DNA of 7,530 nt from Candidatus Methylomirabilota bacterium (lineage in GTDB: Bacteria; Methylomirabilota; Methylomirabilia; Methylomirabilales; 2-02-FULL-66-22). Positions 1 to 5,890 of this stretch are shown piece by piece. Numbering within the stretch: the stretch's first letter is position 1; the number at the start of each line of letters is the position of its first letter. The stretch covers positions 1-7,530 of the forward strand of contig JACQXP010000041.1 of assembly GCA_016208645.1 (NCBI GenBank), in the 5' to 3' direction. The notes under the pieces were generated by a model. That model did not search any database, was not told where the DNA came from, and saw nothing but the letters and a program-made list of their open reading frames with translations. Both the position numbers and the translations under genes were made by a program.

Positions 1-82
1 ACTTATGAAATCAAGCACTAAGTCGCGAGAAAAGGTACCACCCTGGCGGATCGGCTGTCTATTGAGAAATTGCACTTTTTTC

Positions 83-111
83 TTGCCGACTTCGGGAAGG
101 CCCGCTATATT
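83..111 (+). promoter_or_regulatory. Probable sigma70-type promoter for the zinc-ribbon gene
   Basis: A TTGCCG box at 83-88 and a TATATT box at 106-111 are separated by exactly 17 bases. They match 4 of 6 and 5 of 6 positions of the -35 and -10 consensus. The stretch is AT-richer than its surroundings. Transcription would start near 118 and give a leader of roughly 110 nt before the ATG at 228. The assignment rests on the boxes and spacing alone. Confidence 0.5.
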
Positions 112-126
112 AGCGAGGTTTTTTGC

Positions 127-209
127 CCGGTCCCGGCGAACTCTTTCGAAGGACCGGCGATCCAAGAGTCCGGGGCGGGAGGACGCCCCATTGGGCTGCC
201 AGGGGCAGC
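127..209 (+). promoter_or_regulatory. Structured 5' leader with three consecutive potential hairpins
   Basis: Three inverted repeats follow one another between the presumed transcription start and the ribosome binding site. CCGGTCC (127-133) can pair with GGACCGG (151-157). GGGGCG (172-177) can pair with CGCCCC (184-189) across a purine loop that itself reads GGAGGA. GCTGCC (195-200) can pair with GGCAGC (204-209) across a 3-nt loop. The last stem ends one base before the GGAAGGAG Shine-Dalgarno at 211-218. None has a following T-tract, so they are not classical terminators. A role in translation control or mRNA stability is inference, and no known riboswitch class was recognised. Confidence 0.4.
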
Positions 210-227
210 AGGAAGGAGCAGCTAGAT

Positions 228-398
228 ATGGCTGAGAGCAAGGTACAAAAGGTGGCTCGCCAGGGCGCTGCGCGAAAGTCCATCGGGAGCTGCCAGTGCG
301 GTGGCGAGCTGATCTGGGCCCAGGTCGTCCTGACCCGCCCGCGAATGATGAAGGTCTGCGAGAAGTGCGGGGCCTTCCACGAGAAGGACCAGTCCTAA
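228..398 (+). CDS. Small zinc-ribbon protein (56 aa), function unknown
   Basis: A 56-residue soluble protein with a basic N-terminal tail (residues 1-18, rich in K, R, Q and A). It carries four cysteines arranged as C22-x-C24 and C44-x-x-C47, the pattern of a compact zinc ribbon, and ends in a short charged tail. No signal peptide or membrane segment is present. The ATG at 228 is chosen because GGAAGGAG lies 9 bases upstream and the open frame before it (from 123) has no such site. The gene appears to stand alone: a promoter and structured leader precede it, and a gene-free gap of about 360 bases follows. The basic tail plus ribbon would suit nucleic-acid or ribosome binding, but that is inference. 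I do not recognise a named family. Confidence 0.75.
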   Translation: MAESKVQKVARQGAARKSIGSCQCGGELIWAQVVLTRPRMMKVCEKCGAFHEKDQS

Positions 399-756
399 CC
401 GCCCGCCTCGGTTGATTCCACGTTCTCGCCCAAACTCCAAGCTCCCTGTTCAAGTTGGGCACTGCCCGATGACTCAGGTGTGTGTGGAGTAGTCTTTCCC
501 GCTTTTCCCCATCTCACGTCTCGATTTGAACAGATGGCGTTCATCTGGGATGATTGGCGGTCGCACCCGTTTCAGACCCAAATCTCTTGACGGGCCACCG
601 CCTATCCTGGTAGGAATAGCTCTCCCGTACCCCTGGAAGCTCTCCATGATTATTCAGTGGGTTATGCCAAGTCAGTGAGGTAATTTCTGAGCTTCAACCG
701 TATGAAACGTCCGGTTCGAAATCGGCTGAGCGACTTGCTCCTCGAGGCGTTTGACG
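399..756. other. Gene-free gap between the zinc-ribbon and DUF309 genes
   Basis: No convincing coding region was found on either strand. Open frames at 694-1218 (minus) and 702-1031 (plus) run over the DUF309 gene in other frames and show no recognisable protein features. The gap holds two small inverted repeats. TTGGGC (455-460) faces GCCCGA (464-469), and its left arm could alternatively pair with GCCCAA at 428-433. CAGATG (531-536) faces CATCTG (542-547). Neither has a T-tract. A TTGACG box at 587-592 with a poor -10 (TAGGAA, 611-616, 18-base spacer) is a weak candidate promoter for the next gene. Confidence 0.45.
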
Positions 757-1221
757 ATGCAGACATCGTTTACCGCGGTGCGCGAACGGGCGCGCATCTA
801 CACCGGCCTCGTCACCCGCCTCGGGAGGCGCACCGCCGCGGGTCTGAAGGATCCGCTGCGAGGCGCAATGGCCGAAGCGGCTCTCTGCTTCAACGCGGGG
901 CTCTTTTTCGAAGCGCACGAGCATCTGGAACATCACTGGATGACCCAGCCGCCAGGACCGACGAAGCGTTTCCTGCAGGGGATCATTCAGATCAGTGTCG
1001 GCTTCCACCACGCCCATGCAGGAAACTATGAGGGGGCGGTGAACCAACTTGCCAAGGGGCTGGAGAAGACCGCACAAGTCACCGGTGAATTCCTGGGCCT
1101 GGACTGTGACGCCTTTCTGCCAAAGGTTGCCGCTGTGCGCGGAGACATTCTCAGGCGTGGTCGCGCCGGGATGCGTCCGGTTCCCCTGGCAGGGGTCCCC
1201 CGGATGCCGATTCGCCAATAG
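757..1221 (+). CDS. DUF309 family protein
   Basis: A 154-residue soluble protein, mostly helical by inspection. The DUF309 signature is clear: residues 45-61 read FNAGLFFEAHEHLEHHW, the family's 'FN.G.(F/Y)FEAHE.LE..W' motif. A second block at about 67-102 (GPTKRFLQGIIQISVGFHH, then GNYEGAV and LAKGL) matches the family's 'R.FLQGLIQ...H...GN..GA..L...' segment. The histidine- and glutamate-rich motif HEHLEHH suggests a metal site or conserved pocket, but the family has no established biochemical function. The ATG at 757 is preferred over the in-frame TTG at 751 because GAGG at 744-747 sits 9 bases before the ATG and only 3 before the TTG. The C-terminal 25 residues are basic and proline-containing and lie outside the core. 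A gap of 67 bases separates it from the DUF5939 gene on the same strand, so co-transcription is possible. Confidence 0.85.
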   Translation: MQTSFTAVRERARIYTGLVTRLGRRTAAGLKDPLRGAMAEAALCFNAGLFFEAHEHLEHHWMTQPPGPTKRFLQGIIQISVGFHHAHAGNYEGAVNQLAKGLEKTAQVTGEFLGLDCDAFLPKVAAVRGDILRRGRAGMRPVPLAGVPRMPIRQ

Positions 1222-1288
1222 CGAAGTTCCGGTCTCGAAGATCGCAAGATCGTTCTGGCGCCGCTCGATGGCGAGGGAGCGAGGGCCG

Positions 1289-2566
1289 ATGGGCTACCAG
1301 CCGATCATCCTGCAGGCGGAGCGAGACTTTTCCGTCCCCCCGGGGGCGCTGTGGGATCTTCTGGCCAACACCGACCAGCTCAACCGAGAGATCGGCATGC
1401 CCTATGTCGCCTATGGCCCCGTGGTGGTGAGCGCCGACGCATTTTACCGTGAGGCCGGCGCACGCTTCTGGGGTCTGTTTGCGGCGCGCTGGCGCGAGTA
1501 TCCGTTCGAATGGGTGCGGGGCGAAGGCTATGCCGTCCTGCGCGTCTTCGAGGCGGGGTTGCTGGACGTGTTCTACGGGGGGATGGAACTTCGCTCCCAC
1601 GCGGATGGGACGTCGGTCCGGGTCTTCGCCGAGGTGACACCGCGTACCGTGATCGGCTGGGGAATGGCCAGGCTGATGGGCCGGAAGGGAATCCGGGATA
1701 CCCTGGCCTTTTGCGAGCGGTCCGTTGCGACCCGGAATTCCGGGTCGGACTCTCCCTTGTCTCCGCCAAGTCGGGTGAGCCCGGTGGATCGAGACCGCCT
1801 CGACCAACTCCTGGCCGCACTCCGGGGAAGCCGCCTGTCCGAGCACCTGGTGGCGCGGTTCGCGCGACACGTTGTGGCGGCCCCGGACCGGGAAGTCCTG
1901 CGGATGCAACCTTTTGCCCTGGCCGATGGATGGGGGGCGGACCGGACAGCGGTTCTGCGCCTCTTCATCCAGGCCGAACGGCTGGGGGTCCTGTACCACA
2001 CCTGGGAGATCCTGTGCCCGAACTGCCGGGTCCCCCACGCGGAGGTAGCGACAGTGGCGGGCTTGCCCCCACGGATCCATTGCGACCTCTGTGCAGTAGA
2101 GTACGATACGGACCTTGCGCAGAACGTGGAGCTGCGCTACTCGATGCATCCCTCGCTTCGCCCGGCCAGGGATGAGACCTATTGCATCGGCGGGCCCGCC
2201 AACTTTCCCCACATCTGGGCCCAACAATACCTCCTTCCGGGGGCGGAACGCGTGGTGTCCGTGACGTTGCCGGCGGAGCCCTTCCGCGTGCGCGCCCTAC
2301 GGGTCAATGCGGTCTGTCCCCTCGATCCGGATCCCGCAGGGCCGTCCGAGGTGGCCTTCACGTACCGGGACGACGGGTGGTACCAGATGCGCCAGCGATT
2401 CGTGCCCGGACCGGTGACGGCCCGATTCCGAAACGAGACAGCCCATGTCATCGTTGCGGTCATCGAGCAGGTTCAATGGAATCCCCTCGCCATCACCGCG
2501 GCGCAGGTCATGACGCTCCCGGAATTCCGAGAGCTGGCACGCGTGGAACCGGGTCCGGGGACGTGA
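1289..2566 (+). CDS. SRPBCC-DUF5939 protein lacking the usual C-terminal cyclase domain
   Basis: A 425-residue soluble protein in two parts. Residues about 1-145 look like an SRPBCC/START-type ligand-binding fold (opening ERDFSVPPGALWDLLANTDQLN). A Ser/Pro linker covers about 146-165. The rest matches DUF5939, including a zinc-ribbon-like pair, CPNC (243-246) and CDLC (265-268). In the family as I know it, this layout precedes a class III adenylate/guanylate cyclase domain introduced by a segment like 'T..EV..L..FR.LF'. Here that segment is present (TAAQVMTLPEFRELA, 403-417), but the protein ends eight residues later with GPGT. The next 122 bases contain no cyclase remnant in any forward frame. 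The ATG at 1289 is chosen because GAGGGAG (1273-1279) lies 9 bases upstream; the ATG at 1268 has no such site. It may act as a ligand-binding sensor without catalysis, or be a truncated relic. The intact, high-GC reading frame argues for a functional gene. Confidence 0.75.
   Translation: MGYQPIILQAERDFSVPPGALWDLLANTDQLNREIGMPYVAYGPVVVSADAFYREAGARFWGLFAARWREYPFEWVRGEGYAVLRVFEAGLLDVFYGGMELRSHADGTSVRVFAEVTPRTVIGWGMARLMGRKGIRDTLAFCERSVATRNSGSDSPLSPPSRVSPVDRDRLDQLLAALRGSRLSEHLVARFARHVVAAPDREVLRMQPFALADGWGADRTAVLRLFIQAERLGVLYHTWEILCPNCRVPHAEVATVAGLPPRIHCDLCAVEYDTDLAQNVELRYSMHPSLRPARDETYCIGGPANFPHIWAQQYLLPGAERVVSVTLPAEPFRVRALRVNAVCPLDPDPAGPSEVAFTYRDDGWYQMRQRFVPGPVTARFRNETAHVIVAVIEQVQWNPLAITAAQVMTLPEFRELARVEPGPGT
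1728..1747. repeat. Perfect 20-bp palindrome in the interdomain linker codons
   Basis: The 20 bases from 1728 to 1747, centred on GGAATTCC, read identically on both strands: ten-base arms with no loop. They encode the start of the Ser/Gly-rich linker between the SRPBCC and DUF5939 parts of the surrounding gene, where protein sequence constraint is low. No other copy of the full sequence was noticed in the window. It could be a dimer-binding site, a remnant of a small palindromic element, or chance in GC-rich DNA. Confidence 0.6.
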
Positions 2567-2688
2567 TCTCCCGCGTGAAATCTGCGGTGAAATTTTTGGG
2601 TTTATAGCAGGAAGACAGGGCGGGGGAATTCGGGGCCGCGAGCTGTGAGTTCGGCAATTCAGGTTCGTCCCGGATCCGGAGAGTGGAG
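2567..2688. other. Convergent intergenic spacer, no clear terminator
   Basis: This 122-base spacer lies between two converging stop codons (DUF5939 and gntR). It contains a short imperfect tandem repeat, GTGAAAT at 2574-2580 and again at 2586-2592, the second copy running into a T-run. I see no GC-rich stem followed by a T-tract on either strand, so no intrinsic terminator is called. No coding remnant of a cyclase domain is visible. Confidence 0.5.
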
Positions 2689-3462
2689 TCAGGCTTCGTG
2701 ATCCCAGGCCCACTTCCCGTCGCGCTTCACCCGGATCAAGTTCACCGAGTACTGGTACCTGTCCGCTCGGTAATAGGTCTCCACCAGTTCCAGGGGCCGG
2801 TCTGGCTCGGTGTACATGACCCGCTTGACATGCATGACGGGAGACAGGAGGGGGATGTCCAGCTTCTCGGCGATCTCGGGCTCGGCGGCGGCTGCTTCCA
2901 CAGTCTCGTGGGCCCGGGTGATGGGGATCTTCAACTGCTCCTGAAGGATCCAGAGGAGTGGAACGCGATAGAGGTCCTTCTCCTGAATCTGGTTTCCGAT
3001 CTCCACCGGAAGGAAGTTGATCGTGAAGGCATAGGGTGCATCATTGACGTAGCGGCGGCGCTTGATGCGGAACAGCTCCGACTCCGCCGGGTCGAGCTTC
3101 AGCAGCTTGCGCAGCTCATCGGTTACTGGGACCCGGCTGACGTCCACGTCCTTCACAGAAACTTTCTGGACTTGGTCGTACAACTCCTCCAGGAATCCCG
3201 TGAACTTCATGGCCGGCAACCCGGTGGAAGGGTGCTGGGCGACGAAGGTCCCCTTCCCCTGGATCTTCACCAGCATGTTGTCCCGAACCAGCTCGCGCAA
3301 GGCCTCCCGGACCGTGACGCGGCTGACGCCCATCTCGCGGCTCAGCTCGTTCTCCGAGGGGATCTGGCTCCCCGGCGCATATTCGCCGCTCGTGATCCGT
3401 TGGCGGATGACGTGCTCTACCTGGTAGTAGAGCGGCACGACCCGGTGATCTCTCTTGAGCAT
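2689..3462 (-). CDS. GntR family transcriptional regulator, HutC/UTRA subfamily
   Basis: A 257-residue cytoplasmic DNA-binding protein. Residues about 9-76 form the GntR winged helix-turn-helix: PLYYQVEHVIRQRI, then PSENELSREMGVSRVTVREAL and the wing GKGTFVA. Residues about 90-240 form a UTRA effector-binding domain, with the typical ending SPVMHVKRVMY...PLELVETYYRADRYQYSVNL. Length is normal for the HutC subfamily, whose members are usually dimeric repressors released by a small metabolite. The ATG at 3462 is chosen over the GTG at 3465 because AAGGA (3473-3469 on the minus strand) is 6 bases from the ATG. The gene is divergent from the fumarate/succinate operon across an AT-rich region with several short inverted repeats. 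Local control of that operon and itself is therefore likely. The effector is not evident; a C4 dicarboxylate or related acid is a guess from context. Confidence 0.93.
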   Translation of the reverse strand: MLKRDHRVVPLYYQVEHVIRQRITSGEYAPGSQIPSENELSREMGVSRVTVREALRELVRDNMLVKIQGKGTFVAQHPSTGLPAMKFTGFLEELYDQVQKVSVKDVDVSRVPVTDELRKLLKLDPAESELFRIKRRRYVNDAPYAFTINFLPVEIGNQIQEKDLYRVPLLWILQEQLKIPITRAHETVEAAAAEPEIAEKLDIPLLSPVMHVKRVMYTEPDRPLELVETYYRADRYQYSVNLIRVKRDGKWAWDHEA

Positions 3463-3501
3463 CACTCTTCCTTGTGAATCACGAATTCTGGCTGCTTGTT
3501 C

Positions 3502-3521
3502 TGTTAACTATACATTAAACA
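3502..3521. promoter_or_regulatory. Candidate GntR operator: imperfect 20-bp inverted repeat
   Basis: The 20 bases starting TGTTAACT and ending TTAAACA match their own reverse complement at 14 of 20 positions, with outer arms TGTT/AACA and a TA centre. The site lies 40-60 bases upstream of the gntR start, within the presumed promoter of that gene. HutC-type regulators commonly bind AT-rich palindromes with GT...AC ends near their own genes, which fits. Assignment to this GntR is inference. Confidence 0.45.
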
Positions 3522-3539
3522 TCTTTGAGCGCCTGTCAA
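3507..3539 (-). promoter_or_regulatory. Possible promoter for the gntR gene
   Basis: On the minus strand a perfect TTGACA lies at 3539-3534. Possible -10 boxes downstream are TTTAAT (3519-3514, 14-base spacer), TAATGT (3517-3512, 16-base spacer) and TATAGT (3512-3507, 21-base spacer). None has ideal spacing, so the exact box is uncertain. All of them overlap the inverted repeat at 3502-3521, as autorepression would require. Confidence 0.35.
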
Positions 3540-3572
3540 GTTAAAAACAGAGGGTGAATTCTGGAGGATTTT

Positions 3573-3614
3573 ATGAGACTATTTTCACATACTTTTGGCT
3601 TGACACCTTTTTAA
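3573..3614 (+). other. Possible 13-codon leader ORF upstream of the operon
   Basis: An ATG at 3573 is preceded by GGAGG at 3563-3567 with a 5-base gap, a credible Shine-Dalgarno. The frame encodes 13 residues (MRLFSHTFGLTPF) and ends with TAA at 3612-3614, overlapping the start of the inverted repeat AACACTGTGTT. It could be a translated leader peptide, the remnant of a lost gene start, or chance. If the TTGACA at 3600 is the operon's -35, this ORF would lie upstream of the transcript and would need a separate promoter. Confidence 0.25.
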
Positions 3615-3629
3615 ACACTGTGTTAGCTT
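3600..3629 (+). promoter_or_regulatory. Candidate operon promoter with overlapping inverted repeat
   Basis: A perfect -35 box TTGACA (3600-3605) is followed at 17-18 bases by TTAGCT/TAGCTT (3623-3629), a weak -10 with a TG dinucleotide in front. Between and overlapping them is a perfect inverted repeat, AACAC-T-GTGTT (3614-3624). A repressor bound there would block the promoter. The flanks TTAAACA (3611-3617) and TGTTAGCT (3621-3628) echo the halves TTAAACA and TGTTAACT of the repeat at 3502-3521, so the same protein may bind both. Confidence 0.4.
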
Positions 3630-3648
3630 GCCTTCCTGTATGGTCATC

Positions 3649-3660
3649 AATACAAGTATT
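3649..3660. promoter_or_regulatory. Short perfect inverted repeat AATAC-AA-GTATT in the operon leader
   Basis: Five-base arms flank a two-base centre, about 83-94 bases upstream of the flavoprotein ATG and just downstream of the presumed transcription start. Its right side continues as ATTAAAC (3658-3664), a heptamer also found at 3514-3520. It may be an auxiliary operator for the divergent GntR regulator. Short AT-rich palindromes arise easily by chance, so confidence is low. Confidence 0.3.
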
Positions 3661-3742
3661 AAACCCTCCCACCCCTGATCCTTCCCGCAGTCTGCCCTCG
3701 GTTCAAGATCCAGCGGTCTCCTGGCGGAGGAGCGACCCCAGC

Positions 3743-5362
3743 ATGGATTACTACTCAGGGTTGTACGACTCGCTGGAGAAGGTAAAAACCTCCCGGACGC
3801 GTCGTAAGGCACAGCAGATTCCGAAGCTGACGCCAGAGGAGAAGCAGAGCCTCCTCGAAGAGTATCACCCGGACTACCGGGTCTCGGGATTTCGCGAGAT
3901 CCGGCTGGGGCAGAACAAGGGCGAAATGGCCCCGCGGGAGCTGGCCGATCTGCTGGAGGCCCCGAGCCGCCTCATGGGGATCCCTCTCGATCTGGCGCAC
4001 CCGCACCACCGGCTGGACGTCCTCGTAATCGGCGGCGGGGGCGGCGGGTCGGCTGCGGCGCTGACGGCACGCGAGGCGGGAGCCAGCGTCCTGATGGCGA
4101 CGAAACTTCGCCACGGCGACTCCAACACCATCATGGCAGAAGGCGGCATCGGAGCGGCGACCCGACCGGACGACTCGCCTGCCATCCACTACGTGGACAC
4201 CATCCGGGGGGGGCGCTTCGTGAACGTTCCGGATCTCGTGCGCGCGCTCGTCACGGATGCGCCGCGCGTCGTGGCGTGGCTGGAGCGCCTGGGGGTGCTC
4301 TTCGACCGGGTGGAGGACGGAAACATCCTCACCCACACCCCGGCCGGCCACTCCCGGCCCCGCTCCCACTCCTGCCGGGACATGACCGGACTGGAGATCA
4401 TGCGGGTCCTCCGGGATGAAATGCAAAACGCCCAAATCCCCGTCCTGGAATTCTCACCGGTTGTCGAACTCCTGACCGATCCCACTGGGACCTGCGCAGG
4501 CGCCGTCCTCCTGAACCTGGACACTCGTCGGCACGTGATCGTGCACGCGAAGAAGACCATCCTGGCCACCGGGGGCATCGGACGGCTGCACATCCAGGGA
4601 TTCCCGACCACGAACCACTACGGGGCCACGGCGGACGGCCTGGTGGTGGCGTACCGCGCCGGCGCCCGCCTGCTGTACGCGGACTCGATCCAGTACCATC
4701 CCACGGGCGTGGTCTGGCCCGAGCAGATGCTGGGACTCCTCATCAGCGAGCACCTGCGCGCCAAGGGCGCCCAGCTCGTGGACCAAGAGGGGGAACGCTT
4801 CATCAACGAGCTGGAGACGCGGGACGCCATCTCCTCCGCGATCATCCGCGCGTGCACCGCCCAGGGGCGGGGCGTGCCCACCCCGGGCGGGCGGCAGGGG
4901 ATCTGGCTGGATACCCCGCTGATTGACCTGCTGCACGGGCGGGGCACCATCGAGCGGCAGTTCACGGGGATTCATCACCGGTTCCGGAAGTTCGGGATCG
5001 CCGTCACCCAGGTGCCCATCCTCATCTATCCCGCGCAGCACTACCAGAACGGGGGCATCGCCATTGACGACTGGAGCGCCACGGCCATCCCGAACCTGTA
5101 TGCTGTTGGCGAGGTGGCCGGCGGGGTCCACGGACGGAACCGTCTCGGCTCGAACTCCCTGGTGGACATCCTGGTCTTCGGACGGCGGGCCGGACGTCAC
5201 GCCGCAGAGACCCTGACGCCGGCATGGCCGGAGCCGGCCACGCTCAACCACCTGCAGGAATACCATGCCGAACTCGAACGGCTGGGCATCCAGGAGACAC
5301 CGCCGGCCCCTCTCCTGCTTCCCGACTACGGGCCGCCCGCCCGTGCCGAGGCGGTGCGATGA
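3743..5362 (+). CDS. frdA: Soluble-type fumarate reductase/succinate dehydrogenase flavoprotein subunit
   Basis: A 539-residue FAD enzyme interconverting fumarate and succinate. A roughly 90-residue N-terminal extension with the block HPDYRVSGF...GQNKG precedes the FAD-binding strand LDVLVIGGGGGG (91-102). Active-site motifs are intact: HPTG (319-322), SEHLR (335-339, likely the E. coli E245 region), ETRD with R360 (proton-shuttle Arg), HYQNGG with H433, and NRLGSNSL with R467. The covalent-flavin histidine of respiratory enzymes (SHT.AAEGG) is replaced by asparagine (SNTIMAEGG, N128), so FAD is probably bound non-covalently. Only about 72 residues follow the NRLGSNSL arginine, against about 210 in E. 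coli FrdA, so the usual C-terminal domain is missing. The ATG at 3743 is chosen because GGAGGAG (3726-3732) lies 10 bases upstream; the open frame back to 3554 is AT-rich leader. The stop overlaps the next start as ATGA. L-aspartate oxidase is similar but would not normally be paired with an iron-sulfur subunit. Confidence 0.88.
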   Translation: MDYYSGLYDSLEKVKTSRTRRKAQQIPKLTPEEKQSLLEEYHPDYRVSGFREIRLGQNKGEMAPRELADLLEAPSRLMGIPLDLAHPHHRLDVLVIGGGGGGSAAALTAREAGASVLMATKLRHGDSNTIMAEGGIGAATRPDDSPAIHYVDTIRGGRFVNVPDLVRALVTDAPRVVAWLERLGVLFDRVEDGNILTHTPAGHSRPRSHSCRDMTGLEIMRVLRDEMQNAQIPVLEFSPVVELLTDPTGTCAGAVLLNLDTRRHVIVHAKKTILATGGIGRLHIQGFPTTNHYGATADGLVVAYRAGARLLYADSIQYHPTGVVWPEQMLGLLISEHLRAKGAQLVDQEGERFINELETRDAISSAIIRACTAQGRGVPTPGGRQGIWLDTPLIDLLHGRGTIERQFTGIHHRFRKFGIAVTQVPILIYPAQHYQNGGIAIDDWSATAIPNLYAVGEVAGGVHGRNRLGSNSLVDILVFGRRAGRHAAETLTPAWPEPATLNHLQEYHAELERLGIQETPPAPLLLPDYGPPARAEAVR

Positions 5363-5886
5363 AACCGGTCCGCGTGGAGACGCCCATCCCGCCGGAAGCC
5401 ATGGCTGGTCTGCACGTGGGGGACTTCCTGGAAATCTCGGGGGTGATCTACGCCGGCCGGGATGCGGTCCTTCCGAAAATCGTGGCGATGTCCGATGCAG
5501 AACTGGCGGCCAGGGGCATCGCCCTCGAGGGGAGCGTGATCTTCCACACGGCGGTCAGCGTGGCCGGGGTCGGACCCACCTCGAGCAGCAAGCTCGAGAT
5601 CGAAGAGAGTATCGCGCCCCTGTCGGCGCGCGGGGTGCGTATCCACCTCGGCAAGGGCCGGCTGAAGGCCGACAGCATACGCGCGTTGCATGCCCACGGG
5701 AGTCTCTTTGCCGTCACCACACCGTCCACGGCCCTGTTGACCGACCGGATCCTGGCCACGGAGATTGCCGCGTTCCCCGAACTCGGGATGGAGGCGCTCT
5801 ACCGGTTGCGGGTAGACCGCATTCCGGCGGTGGTCGCCATTCTCCACGGGAATTCCATATTCGAGCAGCAGACACAGCAAGGGTAA
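5359..5886 (+). CDS. Class I fumarate hydratase, beta (C-terminal-type) subunit
   Basis: A 175-residue subunit of the oxygen-sensitive, iron-sulfur class I fumarase/tartrate dehydratase family, which hydrates fumarate to malate. The beta-domain pattern is clear: an opening like GDFLEISGVIYAGRDAV (21-37), GPTSSSKLE (72-80) at the position of the usual 'GPTT..RMD' substrate motif, GKG (98-100), and a closing RIPAVVAI segment (154-161). The replacement of R-M-D by K-L-E is unusual for textbook fumarases and leaves room for a related hydroxy-diacid substrate. The ATG overlaps the stop of the flavoprotein gene by four bases, so translation is probably coupled. It precedes the alpha gene, whereas alpha-before-beta matches the domain order of single-chain enzymes. 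Fumarase is favoured because neighbours make and use fumarate and succinate; L-tartrate dehydratase or mesaconase cannot be excluded. Confidence 0.85.
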   Translation: MKPVRVETPIPPEAMAGLHVGDFLEISGVIYAGRDAVLPKIVAMSDAELAARGIALEGSVIFHTAVSVAGVGPTSSSKLEIEESIAPLSARGVRIHLGKGRLKADSIRALHAHGSLFAVTTPSTALLTDRILATEIAAFPELGMEALYRLRVDRIPAVVAILHGNSIFEQQTQQG

Positions 5887-5890
5887 CCCC

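Noticed and set aside
5..235. A 76-codon open frame at the left edge
   Set aside because: It runs through a promoter-like element and the hairpin leader, has no ribosome binding site, and its product resembles no protein family. It overlaps the better-supported zinc-ribbon gene in another frame.
690..740. A tRNA-like T-loop (GGTTCGAAATC) near 713
   Set aside because: Only about four T-stem pairs form, no acceptor stem pairs with the following bases, and no D- or anticodon arm is found upstream at the right distance.
1151..2227. A 358-codon minus-strand open frame opposite the DUF5939 gene
   Set aside because: The plus-strand protein has recognisable domains and a ribosome binding site. The minus frame has shadow-like composition and no motifs.
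3554..3742. Possible 63-residue N-terminal extension of the flavoprotein from a GTG at 3554
   Set aside because: The added segment is AT-rich, overlaps promoter-like and palindromic elements, and lacks protein features. The ATG at 3743 has a strong Shine-Dalgarno and begins sequence fitting the family.
4206..4213. A run of eight G in the flavoprotein gene as a possible frameshift or sequencing error
   Set aside because: The reading frame encodes family-like sequence on both sides (DTIRGGRFVNVPDLV), so no shift is needed.
3743..5362. Assignment of the flavoprotein as L-aspartate oxidase (NadB)
   Set aside because: The non-covalent FAD feature and length would fit. Linkage to an FrdB-type iron-sulfur protein, fumarase and sucC, with no other NAD biosynthesis gene, favours fumarate reductase/succinate dehydrogenase.
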